NCBI GenBank assembly: GCA_937916085.1
Contig: CALGGO010000084.1
Coordinates: forward strand, 1 to 31,525
Origin: an uncultured Prevotellaceae bacterium
GTDB lineage: Bacteria; Bacteroidota; Bacteroidia; Bacteroidales; Muribaculaceae
Direction: 5' to 3'
Length of the DNA stretch: 31,525 nucleotides
Shown: positions 15,985 to 23,696 of the stretch, one piece after another
Layout: each line of letters begins with the position of its first letter
How positions within the stretch are numbered: the first letter of the stretch is position 1
Notes under the pieces: model-generated
Told to the model about the DNA's origin: nothing
Databases searched by the model: none
What the model saw: only the letters and a program-made list of their open reading frames with translations
Translations under genes and position numbers: made by a program

Positions 15985-16467
15985 TTAGATGGTTAACTTT
16001 TGTTCCTCGGCAACATCGTAAGCAATCTTGTATAGCGATGCGATGATTAACGCCACTAGTGGATATAGGAATACATTGTCGGTCATCACAAGGGCGAGAT
16101 TATCGGTGCGTTCACAGGCGATGCTTATGTTATCGCTCAGGAAAGAGTAGATGGGCAGCACCAGTACCATTACCCAGAGTAGCACCACATTAGCGCGGCT
16201 AAAGATGGTGCCGTTTTTCAAATACCTTAATATATTAATGATAAAGGCGGTGAAAAGACCAGCCATAGTGAGCATAGCAAGGCGATGTAGAATGAAGAAA
16301 GTCACTTTTACCCCTATGCGCGGCGAGCCCCAGTTAATCACTCCCGCGCCACTACCAGTGGTGAGCACATAATAAGATTGAATGCCATAGAATATCATCC
16401 ACAACGGGATAAGCGCCAGCACCACGTAACACACGATTTTCAGGAATTTTACTGTTTTTTTGTTCAT
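15985..16467 (-). CDS. DUF2975 family inner membrane protein
   Basis: A 160-residue integral membrane protein with about four transmembrane helices: residues 8-30 (LKIVCYVVLALIPLWMIFYG), about 58-80, about 98-115 (VVLLWVMVLVLPIYSFL) and about 128-150. The basic MNKKTVKF start and the internal RYLKNGTIFSRANV segment are typical of DUF2975. The biochemical role of the family is unknown. It is the first gene of an operon with the XRE regulator. The promoter region has a TATCTTTG -7 element and a 7+7 palindrome just upstream. Confidence 0.88.
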   Translation of the reverse strand: MNKKTVKFLKIVCYVVLALIPLWMIFYGIQSYYVLTTGSGAGVINWGSPRIGVKVTFFILHRLAMLTMAGLFTAFIINILRYLKNGTIFSRANVVLLWVMVLVLPIYSFLSDNISIACERTDNLALVMTDNVFLYPLVALIIASLYKIAYDVAEEQKLTI

Positions 16468-16521
16468 GACTAAAAAGATTTAAACCCGAGCTCGGGAGGG
16501 TTAATAGATTGATTTCGCCTG

Positions 16522-16529
16522 CAAAGATA
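16522..16529 (-). promoter_or_regulatory. -7 element of the DUF2975-XRE operon
   Basis: TATCTTTG on the minus strand, 55 bp upstream of the DUF2975 ATG. The -33 position falls in the palindrome at 16536-16554 and has no clear TTTG. Confidence 0.6.
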
Positions 16530-16535
16530 AATCAA

Positions 16536-16554
16536 TTTATCGAAAAACGATAAA
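16536..16554. promoter_or_regulatory. Palindrome TTTATCG-N5-CGATAAA, candidate operator
   Basis: A perfect 7+7 inverted repeat separated by AAAAA lies 7 bp upstream of the -7 element and extends to the expected -33 site. It is the most likely target of the co-transcribed XRE regulator. Inference from position only. Confidence 0.6.
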
Positions 16555-16610
16555 AATCTCTCTATTTTTAATAAATTTTAATCATTTCACGAAAAAAACG
16601 GCAAAAGACA

Positions 16611-16644
16611 ACCGATACCCTGGCTGGTTGCCGCGGGTATCGGT
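16611..16644 (-). terminator. glnA terminator
   Basis: ACCGATACCC and GGGTATCGGT form a 10-bp stem with a 14-nt loop, 28 bp after the glnA stop. T-rich sequence, including a run of seven T, follows on the minus strand. Confidence 0.8.
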
Positions 16645-16672
16645 CGGTGTTGTTATGCTGCCGCTGTGGGGG

Positions 16673-18178
16673 TTATCCGCAGTGGAAGTAGGTGTCAACG
16701 AGTTTCTTGATGGCTTTGTGGTTGCTGCTGATGTCGGCACGCAGGGTGCTGTCGTTGTAAGCACGCAACTGAGCGATGATACCGTCGATCATAGCGGGGC
16801 TGAACACACCGTGCTGCTCATAAACGGCGCGCTGCTGCTCAAGGCAGTCGGCGCTTGCCACGCAGCTGTCGGGGAGCTGGTCGAGACTGTTGAGGCGGTC
16901 TTCGTTCTCCTTGTCGTGGATATTGACGTTGACGTAGGTCTTCTCGGCAACTTCGAGGGCGTTCTCCATCTCAAAGCCGTGGCGGCATGCTACGCACAAG
17001 CCAGCGAGCAGCTGATAGAGGTCGGCGCTGCCGTCGGGCGAGCGCATCTCCACTGTCTGCTTGATGCTAGTGTCGCGCTTGCTGTCATTCTCCTGTGGGT
17101 TAGTCTGGTGGCACATGTCGGCATTGGCGTTCCATCCCAGAGGCACGCGCACGAGCACCGAGCGGTTGCGGTCACCCCAGCACACATTGGTAGGAGCCTC
17201 CTGGTGAGGAACCAGACGGAAGTAAGAAGTCGGGTTCTTGTTGCCGAAGGCGGTGATGCTGGGAGCCAAGTCCATCATTCCGGCAATTGCCTTGCGAGCC
17301 ACCTCGCTGAGCACGCCACCGTCGAGCATCTGGTTCTTGCCGTCCTTCATCAGGCGCATGTGGATGTGCAGACCTGAACCTGCCTTTCCAACAGTGATTT
17401 TAGGAGCGAAGGTAACATCAAGACCAAGCTGATAGGCAAGGTTACGGATCACCCACTTGGCGAGCATCAGCTGGTCGGCAGCTTCCTCGGCGGGAACTGG
17501 CAGGAACTCAATCTCGTTCTGCTCATAGAGTTTGCCGTCTTGAGTAAAGTTGCCAACTTCGCTGTGACCATATTTGATTTGTCCACCGGTCTGAGCGATA
17601 TATTTCATGCACAGTTGGCGGAAGTCGTTATACTTAGCATAGGGAGCACTCTCGTGATATCCGCGCTGGTCGATGGCGGGGAATGCCTCGTCGTCGTTGT
17701 CGATGACGTAGTATTCAAGCTCACCCATTGCATGGAACTCCATGCCAGTCACCTCTTTGAAGGCACGGCAGGCCTTGGCGAGGGTCTGCTCGGGAGAGCT
17801 GGCGAGGGGATTGCCGTCCTTGTCAAAATAGGAGCAGAGCATGCACAGAGTGGGAATCTCGGCAAAGGGATCGACAAATGCTGTAGAGTAGCGAGGCAGC
17901 ACATAGAGGTCGCTGCTGCCAGCCTGGATAAAGGTGAAGAGGCTCGAACCGTCAACACGCTCACCGCAGGTGAGGATAGTGTCGAGATAATCGAGGTCGG
18001 TAATCACGAAGTTCAAAGTCTTGAGCTTGCCGTCGCCACCGGGGTACATGAAGTTGACCATCTCGATGTCGTTCTCGATGACAAAGCGCACGATGTCGGC
18101 TTTGGTAAACTCTTCTTTAGGCTTTTGCAGGAATGCAATCAATTCATTGGCATTGAATGCCAAAGCGTCGTTGTTCAT
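16673..18178 (-). CDS. glnA: Glutamine synthetase (about 500-aa GS-I-like type)
   Basis: A 501-residue enzyme that makes glutamine from glutamate, ammonia and ATP. FTKADIVRFVIENDIEMVNFMYPGGDGKLKTLNF is the N-terminal beta-grasp region. MEFHAMGELEYYVI carries metal-binding acidic residues, GSGLHIHMRL the conserved His region, and FRLVPHQEAPTNVCWGDRNRSVLVRVP the substrate-binding arginines. KQTVEMRSPDGSADLYQLLAGL is the C-terminal catalytic segment. The length separates it from the 700-residue GS-III also found in Bacteroidota. It has its own full-consensus promoter and a terminator, so it is transcribed alone. The ATG at 18178 fits the promoter spacing. Confidence 0.95.
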   Translation of the reverse strand: MNNDALAFNANELIAFLQKPKEEFTKADIVRFVIENDIEMVNFMYPGGDGKLKTLNFVITDLDYLDTILTCGERVDGSSLFTFIQAGSSDLYVLPRYSTAFVDPFAEIPTLCMLCSYFDKDGNPLASSPEQTLAKACRAFKEVTGMEFHAMGELEYYVIDNDDEAFPAIDQRGYHESAPYAKYNDFRQLCMKYIAQTGGQIKYGHSEVGNFTQDGKLYEQNEIEFLPVPAEEAADQLMLAKWVIRNLAYQLGLDVTFAPKITVGKAGSGLHIHMRLMKDGKNQMLDGGVLSEVARKAIAGMMDLAPSITAFGNKNPTSYFRLVPHQEAPTNVCWGDRNRSVLVRVPLGWNANADMCHQTNPQENDSKRDTSIKQTVEMRSPDGSADLYQLLAGLCVACRHGFEMENALEVAEKTYVNVNIHDKENEDRLNSLDQLPDSCVASADCLEQQRAVYEQHGVFSPAMIDGIIAQLRAYNDSTLRADISSNHKAIKKLVDTYFHCG

Positions 18179-18234
18179 AATTAGTTTTTTGTTTTATAAG
18201 TTGTTAATAGTGTATTGTGTTCTTAAAAGTCCAC

Positions 18235-18266
18235 AAAGATACAACGTTTTTTTTGAATCCCCCAAA
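18235..18266 (-). promoter_or_regulatory. glnA promoter
   Basis: On the minus strand TTTG (18266-18263), a 20-bp spacer, then TATCTTTG (18242-18235). This is a full match to the Bacteroides consensus, 57 bp upstream of the ATG. Confidence 0.8.
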
Positions 18267-18309
18267 TAATAAAGGAAACAAAACAATTATTGATGCGTTT
18301 TTTGTTTTA

Positions 18310-19548
18310 CTATTGTATCAACTTCAGCAACATGATTAGCACTTGGTTGGTGGCGCGGGAGATAATTTGCTTGCGTTCGCCAGGGAGGTGGTGGCACTGG
18401 CTCACCACGATGTCGCCCACCTTTGCCGCCATCCACACGGTGCCCACGGGTTTGTCGGGGGTGCCGCCGCCGGGACCTGCCACGCCGCTGGTCGCCACGC
18501 CGCAGTGTGTGCGGCACAGGTTGCTCACTCCGCACGCCATCTGCTCCACCACGGGCTGGCTCACGGCTCCGCAGGTGTCGAGGGTGGTCTTATCCACTCC
18601 CAGCACGCGCTCTTTCACGTCGTTGCTGTAGCTCACCACGCTACCCATGAAATAGTCGCTGCTGCCGGCAATCTCGGTGATGGCGTGCGCCACGTTGCCG
18701 CCGGTGCAGCTCTCGGCGGTAGAGAGGGTGAGTCCCAATTCGCGCAGGCGTTCGCCCACTATCATCGCCAGCGGTTTGTCGCCGTCGGCGATGATGCTTT
18801 TGCCTAAAATCTTATGCAGTTTTTTCGATTGCTGTTCCATGTCGTCGGCAATGACCTGCGGGTCGTGATGCGCACCAGTGAGCCGCAGACGTATTATACC
18901 TTGATTGGGGAGGTAGGCAAGGTGTATGTAGGCTGGCAGTTGCTGCTCATAGGCTTCGAGCTTCTCGGCTAGTGCGCTCTCGGCATAGTCAATGACGACG
19001 AATGTGCTATATTCTATGTCGAGGTCGCTGTGGAAGTGCTTGACGAGCTGTGGGATGACAGCGCGTTCCATCATGGTCTGGGTCTCGATAGGCACGCCGG
19101 GCATCGACACCAGCACTTTGCCGTCGCGTTCAAACCACATGATGGGAGCTGTGCCCACGTCGTTCTGTATCACGCGGCACGACGAGGGTACCATAGCCTG
19201 ACTCGCAGTGAGGCGGTTCATGGGAATGCCGCGACGCTCAAACTGCGCCTCAACGTTGCGTTTCACGTCCTCGTTGAGCACCATCTCTCCGCCGAAGTAT
19301 CGGCACAGGGTGGCTTTGGTGATGTCGTCTTTGGTGGGACCGAGTCCGCCGGTCATCAGCACCACGTCGGTGACGGCAAACGCCTCGTCGATGGCACTGG
19401 AAATCTCATCGGCATCGTCGGCGATGACTTTCACGCTCTTGGCTTCCCATCCCAGCGGAGACAGGTGGCGGGCTATCCAGCCCGAATTGGTGTCGGTGAC
19501 TTGACCTATCAGGAGTTCGTCGCCTATTACTATTGTGGAATAGTTCAT
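18310..19548 (-). CDS. cinA: CinA family protein (NMN deamidase / ADP-ribose pyrophosphatase type)
   Basis: A 412-residue two-domain protein of normal length. The N-terminal MoCF/COG1058 domain (about 1-170) shows GDELLIGQVTDTNSGWIA and MTGGLGPTKDD. The C-terminal CinA/PncC domain (about 255-412) shows STAESCTGGNVAHAIT, YSNDVKERVLGV and TSGVAGPGGGTPDKPVGTVW. Two-domain CinA proteins hydrolyse ADP-ribose and deamidate nicotinamide mononucleotide in pyridine nucleotide salvage. It lies downstream of the M48 gene with a 123-bp repeat-filled gap and no recognised promoter, so read-through is possible. The 14-mer CAATAAACGATAAA stands 13 bp before its ATG and recurs before tsaD. Confidence 0.95.
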   Translation of the reverse strand: MNYSTIVIGDELLIGQVTDTNSGWIARHLSPLGWEAKSVKVIADDADEISSAIDEAFAVTDVVLMTGGLGPTKDDITKATLCRYFGGEMVLNEDVKRNVEAQFERRGIPMNRLTASQAMVPSSCRVIQNDVGTAPIMWFERDGKVLVSMPGVPIETQTMMERAVIPQLVKHFHSDLDIEYSTFVVIDYAESALAEKLEAYEQQLPAYIHLAYLPNQGIIRLRLTGAHHDPQVIADDMEQQSKKLHKILGKSIIADGDKPLAMIVGERLRELGLTLSTAESCTGGNVAHAITEIAGSSDYFMGSVVSYSNDVKERVLGVDKTTLDTCGAVSQPVVEQMACGVSNLCRTHCGVATSGVAGPGGGTPDKPVGTVWMAAKVGDIVVSQCHHLPGERKQIISRATNQVLIMLLKLIQ

Positions 19549-19561
19549 GTTTCGATTTTCG

Positions 19562-19575
19562 TTTATCGTTTATTG
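19562..19575 (-). promoter_or_regulatory. 14-bp leader element shared with tsaD
   Basis: CAATAAACGATAAA (minus strand) occurs exactly here, 13 bp before the cinA ATG, and at 22067-22080, 7 bp before the tsaD ATG. A-rich leaders help ribosome loading in Bacteroidota; a regulatory role is speculative. Confidence 0.4.
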
Positions 19576-19604
19576 AAGGTAGTTGTGAGATTATTGGCTA
19601 GATA

Positions 19605-19631
19605 TTCTAGGTGTTCTATATGTTCTAGATT
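19605..19631. repeat. 9-bp tandem repeat (TTCTAGNTG type) x3
   Basis: TTCTAGGTG, TTCTATATG and TTCTAGATT are adjacent 9-mers between the M48 and cinA genes. They belong to the same family as the array at 7441-7467. Confidence 0.75.
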
Positions 19632-19636
19632 TTGAA

Positions 19637-19685
19637 TTATGAATTGTGCATTATGTATTGTGCATTGCGCATTATGCATTGCGCA
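19637..19685 (-). repeat. AATGCA/AATGCAC tract at the M48 stop codon
   Basis: On the minus strand a run of AATGCG, AATGCAC and AATACAT units follows the M48 stop codon. It also covers the last few codons (ending Arg-Asn-Ala), so the gene's end lies inside the tract. Confidence 0.75.
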
Positions 19686-20907
19686 ATAAGGCGGTTATTC
19701 GCTGGGCTAGTGTGGGGTGGCTGTAGTCCATCCACACTACCGCAGGGTGGGGGGTGAGGTTGGAGAGGGTGTTGGCGCTGATCTTTTTCAGACCTGAAAT
19801 GAGGTGTTCGCCATGACCGTGTTTCTTGGCGAAGGCGTCGGCGGCATACTCGCAGCGTCGCGACACGCCGTTGATGATGGGATCGAGGATGAGGTCGATG
19901 GGCGAGAACAGCAGCGAGAAGGCGACGAGCGACAGGGCAAACGAGTGCTCACGCGTGCCGCCCAGAGCGTGTGAGAGTTCGGGGTTGTCGGCAAGCAGCG
20001 AGAACACGAAGAGGTTCACAGCTACCATTACGATGCTCATTGTCATGGTCTTAATGGTGTCGCGATGCTTGTTGTGCCCCAACTCGTGCGCCAGCACCGC
20101 CACAATCTCCTCGGTAGTGAGCTGCTCGATGAGGGTGTCGTAGAGCACCACACGTTTCTTAATGCCAAAGCCAGTGAAATAGGCGTTGGCCTTGGTGCTG
20201 TGTTTGGAGCCGTTGATCACGTAGATGTTCTTGATAGAGAAGCCCATCTCGTGGGCGGCATCCTCAATGGCGGTGCGCAGCGCGCCTTTCTCAAGGGGTT
20301 TCTGCTTGTTGAAAAGCGGCAGTATCAAGTTACTGTAGAAAAGCGCGAAGAAAATGATGAACGCGGCACACACCAGCGTCGCCCAAATCCAGAACGACTT
20401 GCCAAGATAGCTATAGAGGATGAAGATGAGGCTGAGCAGCACAGAGCCTAGCACCAGAGTGAGCAAGAAGCTCTTGAGGGTGTCGAACCAAAATGTGGCT
20501 TTTGTGGTCTTGTTGAAGCCGAAATTCTGCTCTATGACGAAGGTGTCGTAATAGCCGAAAGGCAGACTTATGATGGTCGATACTGTCATGTAGATGCCAA
20601 AGAAGATGAGCACCTGGAGCAGCTGGCTGTGAGTCCACTGCACGGTTAGGTCGTCGAGCCAGCCCAGCACGCCAGGGATGAGGACGGCAAGCGTGATGGC
20701 AAGCCCCACGCAGCGCTCTATCCACCCAATGCGCTTATTGGCGCGCATATAGGCTTGCTGTCTTTGGTATTTCTCCTCGTCGTAGAGACCCTCGAGCACC
20801 TCGGGAATGGGATGCGTCATCCACTTGCCGTTGAGCCACGACAGCACGCTGCTCACGGCAAATTCCACCAACACAATAACGATAATGATTATGAGTAAAG
20901 GATGCAT
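19672..20907 (-). CDS. M48 family (Ste24/CAAX protease-like) membrane metallopeptidase
   Basis: A 411-residue polytopic zinc protease. The catalytic HELGH motif lies at 274-278 in IVAVLAHELGHNKHRD. The third zinc ligand region is probably CEYAADAFAKKHG near residue 355. Transmembrane helices are apparent at about 2-20, 66-86, 98-118, 145-165, 175-200 and 290-315. IKNIYVINGSKHSTKANAYFTGFG before the active site is the classic Ste24 segment. Bacterial homologues are thought to act in membrane protein quality control, since prenylated substrates are absent; this is general family knowledge. It lies between tsaD (141 bp upstream) and cinA, all on the same strand. No promoter was recognised. Confidence 0.93.
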   Translation of the reverse strand: MHPLLIIIIVIVLVEFAVSSVLSWLNGKWMTHPIPEVLEGLYDEEKYQRQQAYMRANKRIGWIERCVGLAITLAVLIPGVLGWLDDLTVQWTHSQLLQVLIFFGIYMTVSTIISLPFGYYDTFVIEQNFGFNKTTKATFWFDTLKSFLLTLVLGSVLLSLIFILYSYLGKSFWIWATLVCAAFIIFFALFYSNLILPLFNKQKPLEKGALRTAIEDAAHEMGFSIKNIYVINGSKHSTKANAYFTGFGIKKRVVLYDTLIEQLTTEEIVAVLAHELGHNKHRDTIKTMTMSIVMVAVNLFVFSLLADNPELSHALGGTREHSFALSLVAFSLLFSPIDLILDPIINGVSRRCEYAADAFAKKHGHGEHLISGLKKISANTLSNLTPHPAVVWMDYSHPTLAQRITALLRNA

Positions 20908-20919
20908 CTGTTTAAGTTT

Positions 20920-21040
20920 TTAGCTTACAAGCGAACGAGCTGACAAGCCGACAAGGCAAGTGGTTTGATAAGGTAAAATTCACAAAGTAGAGGCTTAACT
21001 CCATTGCCTTGTTTGCTTGTATCTTGTATGCTCGTTAGCT
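20920..21040. repeat. Imperfect inverted ACAAGC-type repeats between tsaD and the M48 gene
   Basis: Words of the type ACAAGC and ACGAGC recur on one side, and their complements (GCTTGT, GCTCGTTAGC) on the other. CAAGGCAA and TTGCCTTG are among the exact inverted partners. A loose cruciform is possible; it resembles the other simple-repeat gap fillers in this window. Confidence 0.55.
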
Positions 21041-21048
21041 GAAATTAA

Positions 21049-22059
21049 TCATATTACCACTCTTGCGAAGGGTGGGGCGGTGATGTCGCAGGTCTCGCCT
21101 CGCAAGAATTTGTAGTGACCCGCCACAGCTATCATGGCGGCGTTGTCGGTGGTGAAGGTGCGCTTGGGGATGAATGCCTTGATGCCTCGGCGGTCGCAAT
21201 ACTGCTGCACGGCGGCACGCACGCCGCTGTTGGCGCTCACGCCACCGCCTATCGCCACCGTCTTGATGCCAGTGTCTTTGATGGCTTTGCCAAACTTGTC
21301 CATCAGTATGTCGATAATAGTCTTTTGCAGCGAGGCGGCAAGGTCGGCACGGTTCTCTTCGATGAAGTTGGGGTTCTCCTTCATCTCGTCACGCAAGGTG
21401 TAAAGGAACGATGTCTTCAGTCCGCTGAAGCTGTAGTTGTAGCCCTCGATGTGCGGTTTTGAGAACTTAAAACGCTTTGGGTCGCCCTCTTGAGCGAGTT
21501 GGTCGATATGTGGCCCGCCAGGATAGGGCAGCCCCATCACTTTGGCGCATTTGTCGAAAGCCTCGCCGGCAGCGTCGTCGATGGTCTGTCCCATGATTTC
21601 CATGTCGTAGGGCGACTCCACCTTGATAATCTGCGAGTTGCCACCGCTGATGAGCAGACACAAGAAGGGAAAGTCAGGAACCTCGGTGTTCTCGTCTTCC
21701 TTGATGAAATGTGCCAGCACATGGCCGTGAAGATGGTTGACATCCACCAGCGGAATGTTCAGCGCAAGCGCAAGACCTTTGCTGAACGCCGTGCCCACAT
21801 GGAGCGAGCCAGGAAGGCCAGGTCCACGCGTGAAGGCTATGGCGTCGATCTCGCTCTTGTCGATGCCCGCTTGACGTATCGCCTCGCTCACCACCGGCAC
21901 GATGTTCTGCTGGTGGGCGCGTGAGGCGAGCTCAGGCACCACTCCGCCATAGGCCTCATGCACCTTCTGGCTGGCGATGACATTGCTCAGCAACACGCAG
22001 TCCTTAATGACCGCCGCACTAGTGTCGTCGCACGACGACTCAATTCCAAGTATTATCAT
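21049..22059 (-). CDS. tsaD: tRNA N6-adenosine threonylcarbamoyltransferase
   Basis: A 336-residue cytoplasmic enzyme that transfers threonylcarbamoyl from TC-AMP to A37 of ANN-decoding tRNAs, working with TsaB and TsaE. IILGIESSCDDTSAAVI is the N-terminal ASKHA-type motif. VNHLHGHVLAHF around residue 110 gives the metal-binding histidines. LISGGNSQII, GEAFDKCAKVMGLPYPGGPHID and GGVSANSGVR are all diagnostic. Normal length; the ATG at 22059 starts the conserved motif. Its promoter has a 12-bp direct repeat around the -33 site. It is the first gene of the minus-strand run tsaD, M48 protease, cinA. Confidence 0.98.
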   Translation of the reverse strand: MIILGIESSCDDTSAAVIKDCVLLSNVIASQKVHEAYGGVVPELASRAHQQNIVPVVSEAIRQAGIDKSEIDAIAFTRGPGLPGSLHVGTAFSKGLALALNIPLVDVNHLHGHVLAHFIKEDENTEVPDFPFLCLLISGGNSQIIKVESPYDMEIMGQTIDDAAGEAFDKCAKVMGLPYPGGPHIDQLAQEGDPKRFKFSKPHIEGYNYSFSGLKTSFLYTLRDEMKENPNFIEENRADLAASLQKTIIDILMDKFGKAIKDTGIKTVAIGGGVSANSGVRAAVQQYCDRRGIKAFIPKRTFTTDNAAMIAVAGHYKFLRGETCDITAPPFARVVI

Positions 22060-22066
22060 AGTTTAA

Positions 22067-22080
22067 TTTATCGTTTATTG
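22067..22080 (-). promoter_or_regulatory. 14-bp leader element shared with cinA
   Basis: CAATAAACGATAAA on the minus strand, 7 bp before the tsaD ATG; see the matching copy at 19562-19575. Confidence 0.4.
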
Positions 22081-22115
22081 GCTAATCAGTGTAAACTTTT
22101 GAATCTTTGATAATG

Positions 22116-22147
22116 CAAAAATATTAATTATTTCGCACTTTTCCAAC
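22116..22147 (-). promoter_or_regulatory. tsaD promoter
   Basis: On the minus strand the -7 is TATTTTTG (22123-22116). A GTTG at 22147-22144 lies at the -33 position after a 20-bp spacer and matches three of four consensus bases. Confidence 0.6.
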
Positions 22148-22179
22148 TCTTTTTGAGGGAAAATCTACACTTTTCCAAC
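22136..22179. promoter_or_regulatory. 12-bp direct repeat spanning the tsaD -33 region
   Basis: CACTTTTCCAAC occurs exactly at 22136-22147 and 22168-22179, 32 bp apart (about three helical turns). The first copy covers the -33 element. A regulator-binding site is a reasonable inference. Confidence 0.5.
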
Positions 22180-22275
22180 CAGCTTGTGTGCCAGTTAAAA
22201 AAAGTTGATACTAGAAATGTAAAAAATGTATTTTATTTTGTGATGTTGAGAAAAATGTATTTTTGCAAATGAATT

Positions 22276-22464
22276 GTGGATACCATAGAGTATTCACGAA
22301 AGAGTAATAAGAATACGTACGATAACATAGCTTCAAATATGATTAACACTGATCCACAACTGCCACCAATACCGCAAGAAAAATTATATTATATTTATGT
22401 GAATGGCCAACAAATAGGTGGTCAAAATGAAAACCAAATAGCATCTTATATTCTCCATATTTAG
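22276..22464 (+). CDS. Possible small protein or gene remnant with a GYF-like segment
   Basis: A 62-codon frame from GTG 22276, or about 40 codons from ATG 22342. The segment EKLYYIYVNGQQIGGQNENQIASYI resembles the start of GYF_2-type domains (tyrosine-rich strand, then NGQQ-hG), but the frame ends before a full domain could form. A TATTTTTG -7-like element at 22258-22265 lies just upstream, although its nearest TTTG is 17 bp away, and a terminator follows at 22494-22526. This could be a real short protein, or the leftover of a larger gene cut by the arrival of the neighbouring ATPase gene. No function is assigned. Confidence 0.35.
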   Translation: MDTIEYSRKSNKNTYDNIASNMINTDPQLPPIPQEKLYYIYVNGQQIGGQNENQIASYILHI

Positions 22465-22493
22465 ATAAATATTGACCCTTTATAATTGGGGCG

Positions 22494-22526
22494 AATGGTT
22501 GGATATCGACTTGTTATCCAACCATT
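22494..22526. terminator. Bidirectional terminator
   Basis: AATGGTTGGATA, a 9-nt loop, then TATCCAACCATT form a perfect 12-bp stem, between the small plus-strand ORF and the convergent ATPase gene that ends 6 bp further on. Confidence 0.8.
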
Positions 22527-22531
22527 AAATT

Positions 22532-23680
22532 TTATGGCTCAATGATTTCATTTGCCCAAAGTTGTTGCAGAAATGTCTTGGCGGGCAGAATCATTATTTC
22601 GTCAACTATTCGTGGAGTAATTTCGTTGCTGACAATAAAAGACTTGACAGAGGGATACTCTTGTCTAAATGCTTTAAGACCTCGCAAATGCGACGGTTTT
22701 ATAGACGTTGAAGATTTTATTTCAAGAGCCACTTCGGCATCTCCTAATATGGCATCCACTTCATAGTTGTTGTCGTGAGTGCGCCAGTAAGACAACTTTT
22801 TATCACTTCTGCTGTATCCTAAGTAGGCTATTATTTCCTGTATTATCAAGTGTTCAAATGCATGACCATATTCTGCCGTTCCCAGTTGTAATTGAGTCCT
22901 ATTGAGGAGGCTGTTAACTATACCAATATCAAAATAGTAGAACTTTGGCATCTGTGTGATTCGTCTTTTTACCTTTTTGTTATAGGATGGTACAAAGAAT
23001 CCTATCATGGTTTCCTCAAGGATGGTAAAGTACTCTTTAACGGTTACTCCTGAAACTCCACATTCGCGTGCAATGTTGGTGAAGTTCACCACTTCTCCGT
23101 CACACATGGCTGCAATGGTCATAAACCTGGTGAATGATGTCAAATCACGCGTTAGGGCCTCGGCAATGATTTCTTGCTGAAGGTAGTCACCAACATAAGC
23201 CGCCAGACGCCTCTTGGCGTTCTTGGCAAGATAGTGTCTAGGCAGCATACCAAAATTAATTGCTTGATCCAGATTAAAATCTGGAATCTCGGCACTGACC
23301 AGTGGGTAAAGCCTATCGCTTAATGCTCTACCTCCCAATAAGTTTGCGCCACTGCGACGCAGTTTTCTTGCGCTGGAGCCACACAAAATGAAGTGTGTGC
23401 CGTGATTGACCATAAGCCAATGAACCTCATCTAGTAAGGCGGGGATTTTCTGAACCTCATCAATAATGACAATGGTCTCTGGTGGTAGCGCTTCTACTCG
23501 TTGGCGCAGAAGAGAAGGGTTGAACTTAAGTTCGGAGAACACATCAGCCTTAAGCAAATCATAATACACAGCATTAGGGAACAATGCATTTAGCAAAGTG
23601 CTTTTTCCCGTTTGACGTGCCCCCCAGAGGAATAAGCTGTCCTCATAAATATCTTCTAATTCTAAGATTCGTTTGAACAT
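22532..23680 (-). CDS. AAA ATPase with DUF4143 C-terminal nuclease-like domain
   Basis: A 382-residue protein. Walker A GARQTGKS is at 20-27 and Walker B IVIIDEVQKIP carries Asp74-Glu75. FILCGSSARKLRRSGANLLGGRA is the typical AAA_14 sensor/arginine region. The DUF4143 part includes a winged-helix-like GVSGVTVKEYFTILEETM segment and ends with nuclease-type residues Asp309 (YEVDAIL), Glu320 and Lys322 (ALEIKSS). The ATG at 23680 begins the conserved MFKRILELED and is preferred over a start 27 bp upstream that lies close to the -7 element. It is monocistronic with a full-consensus promoter, and two perfect 25-bp repeats lie upstream. It looks AT-rich compared with tsaD. Role unknown. Confidence 0.92.
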   Translation of the reverse strand: MFKRILELEDIYEDSLFLWGARQTGKSTLLNALFPNAVYYDLLKADVFSELKFNPSLLRQRVEALPPETIVIIDEVQKIPALLDEVHWLMVNHGTHFILCGSSARKLRRSGANLLGGRALSDRLYPLVSAEIPDFNLDQAINFGMLPRHYLAKNAKRRLAAYVGDYLQQEIIAEALTRDLTSFTRFMTIAAMCDGEVVNFTNIARECGVSGVTVKEYFTILEETMIGFFVPSYNKKVKRRITQMPKFYYFDIGIVNSLLNRTQLQLGTAEYGHAFEHLIIQEIIAYLGYSRSDKKLSYWRTHDNNYEVDAILGDAEVALEIKSSTSIKPSHLRGLKAFRQEYPSVKSFIVSNEITPRIVDEIMILPAKTFLQQLWANEIIEP

Positions 23681-23696
23681 GATTGGATATTTTTCG

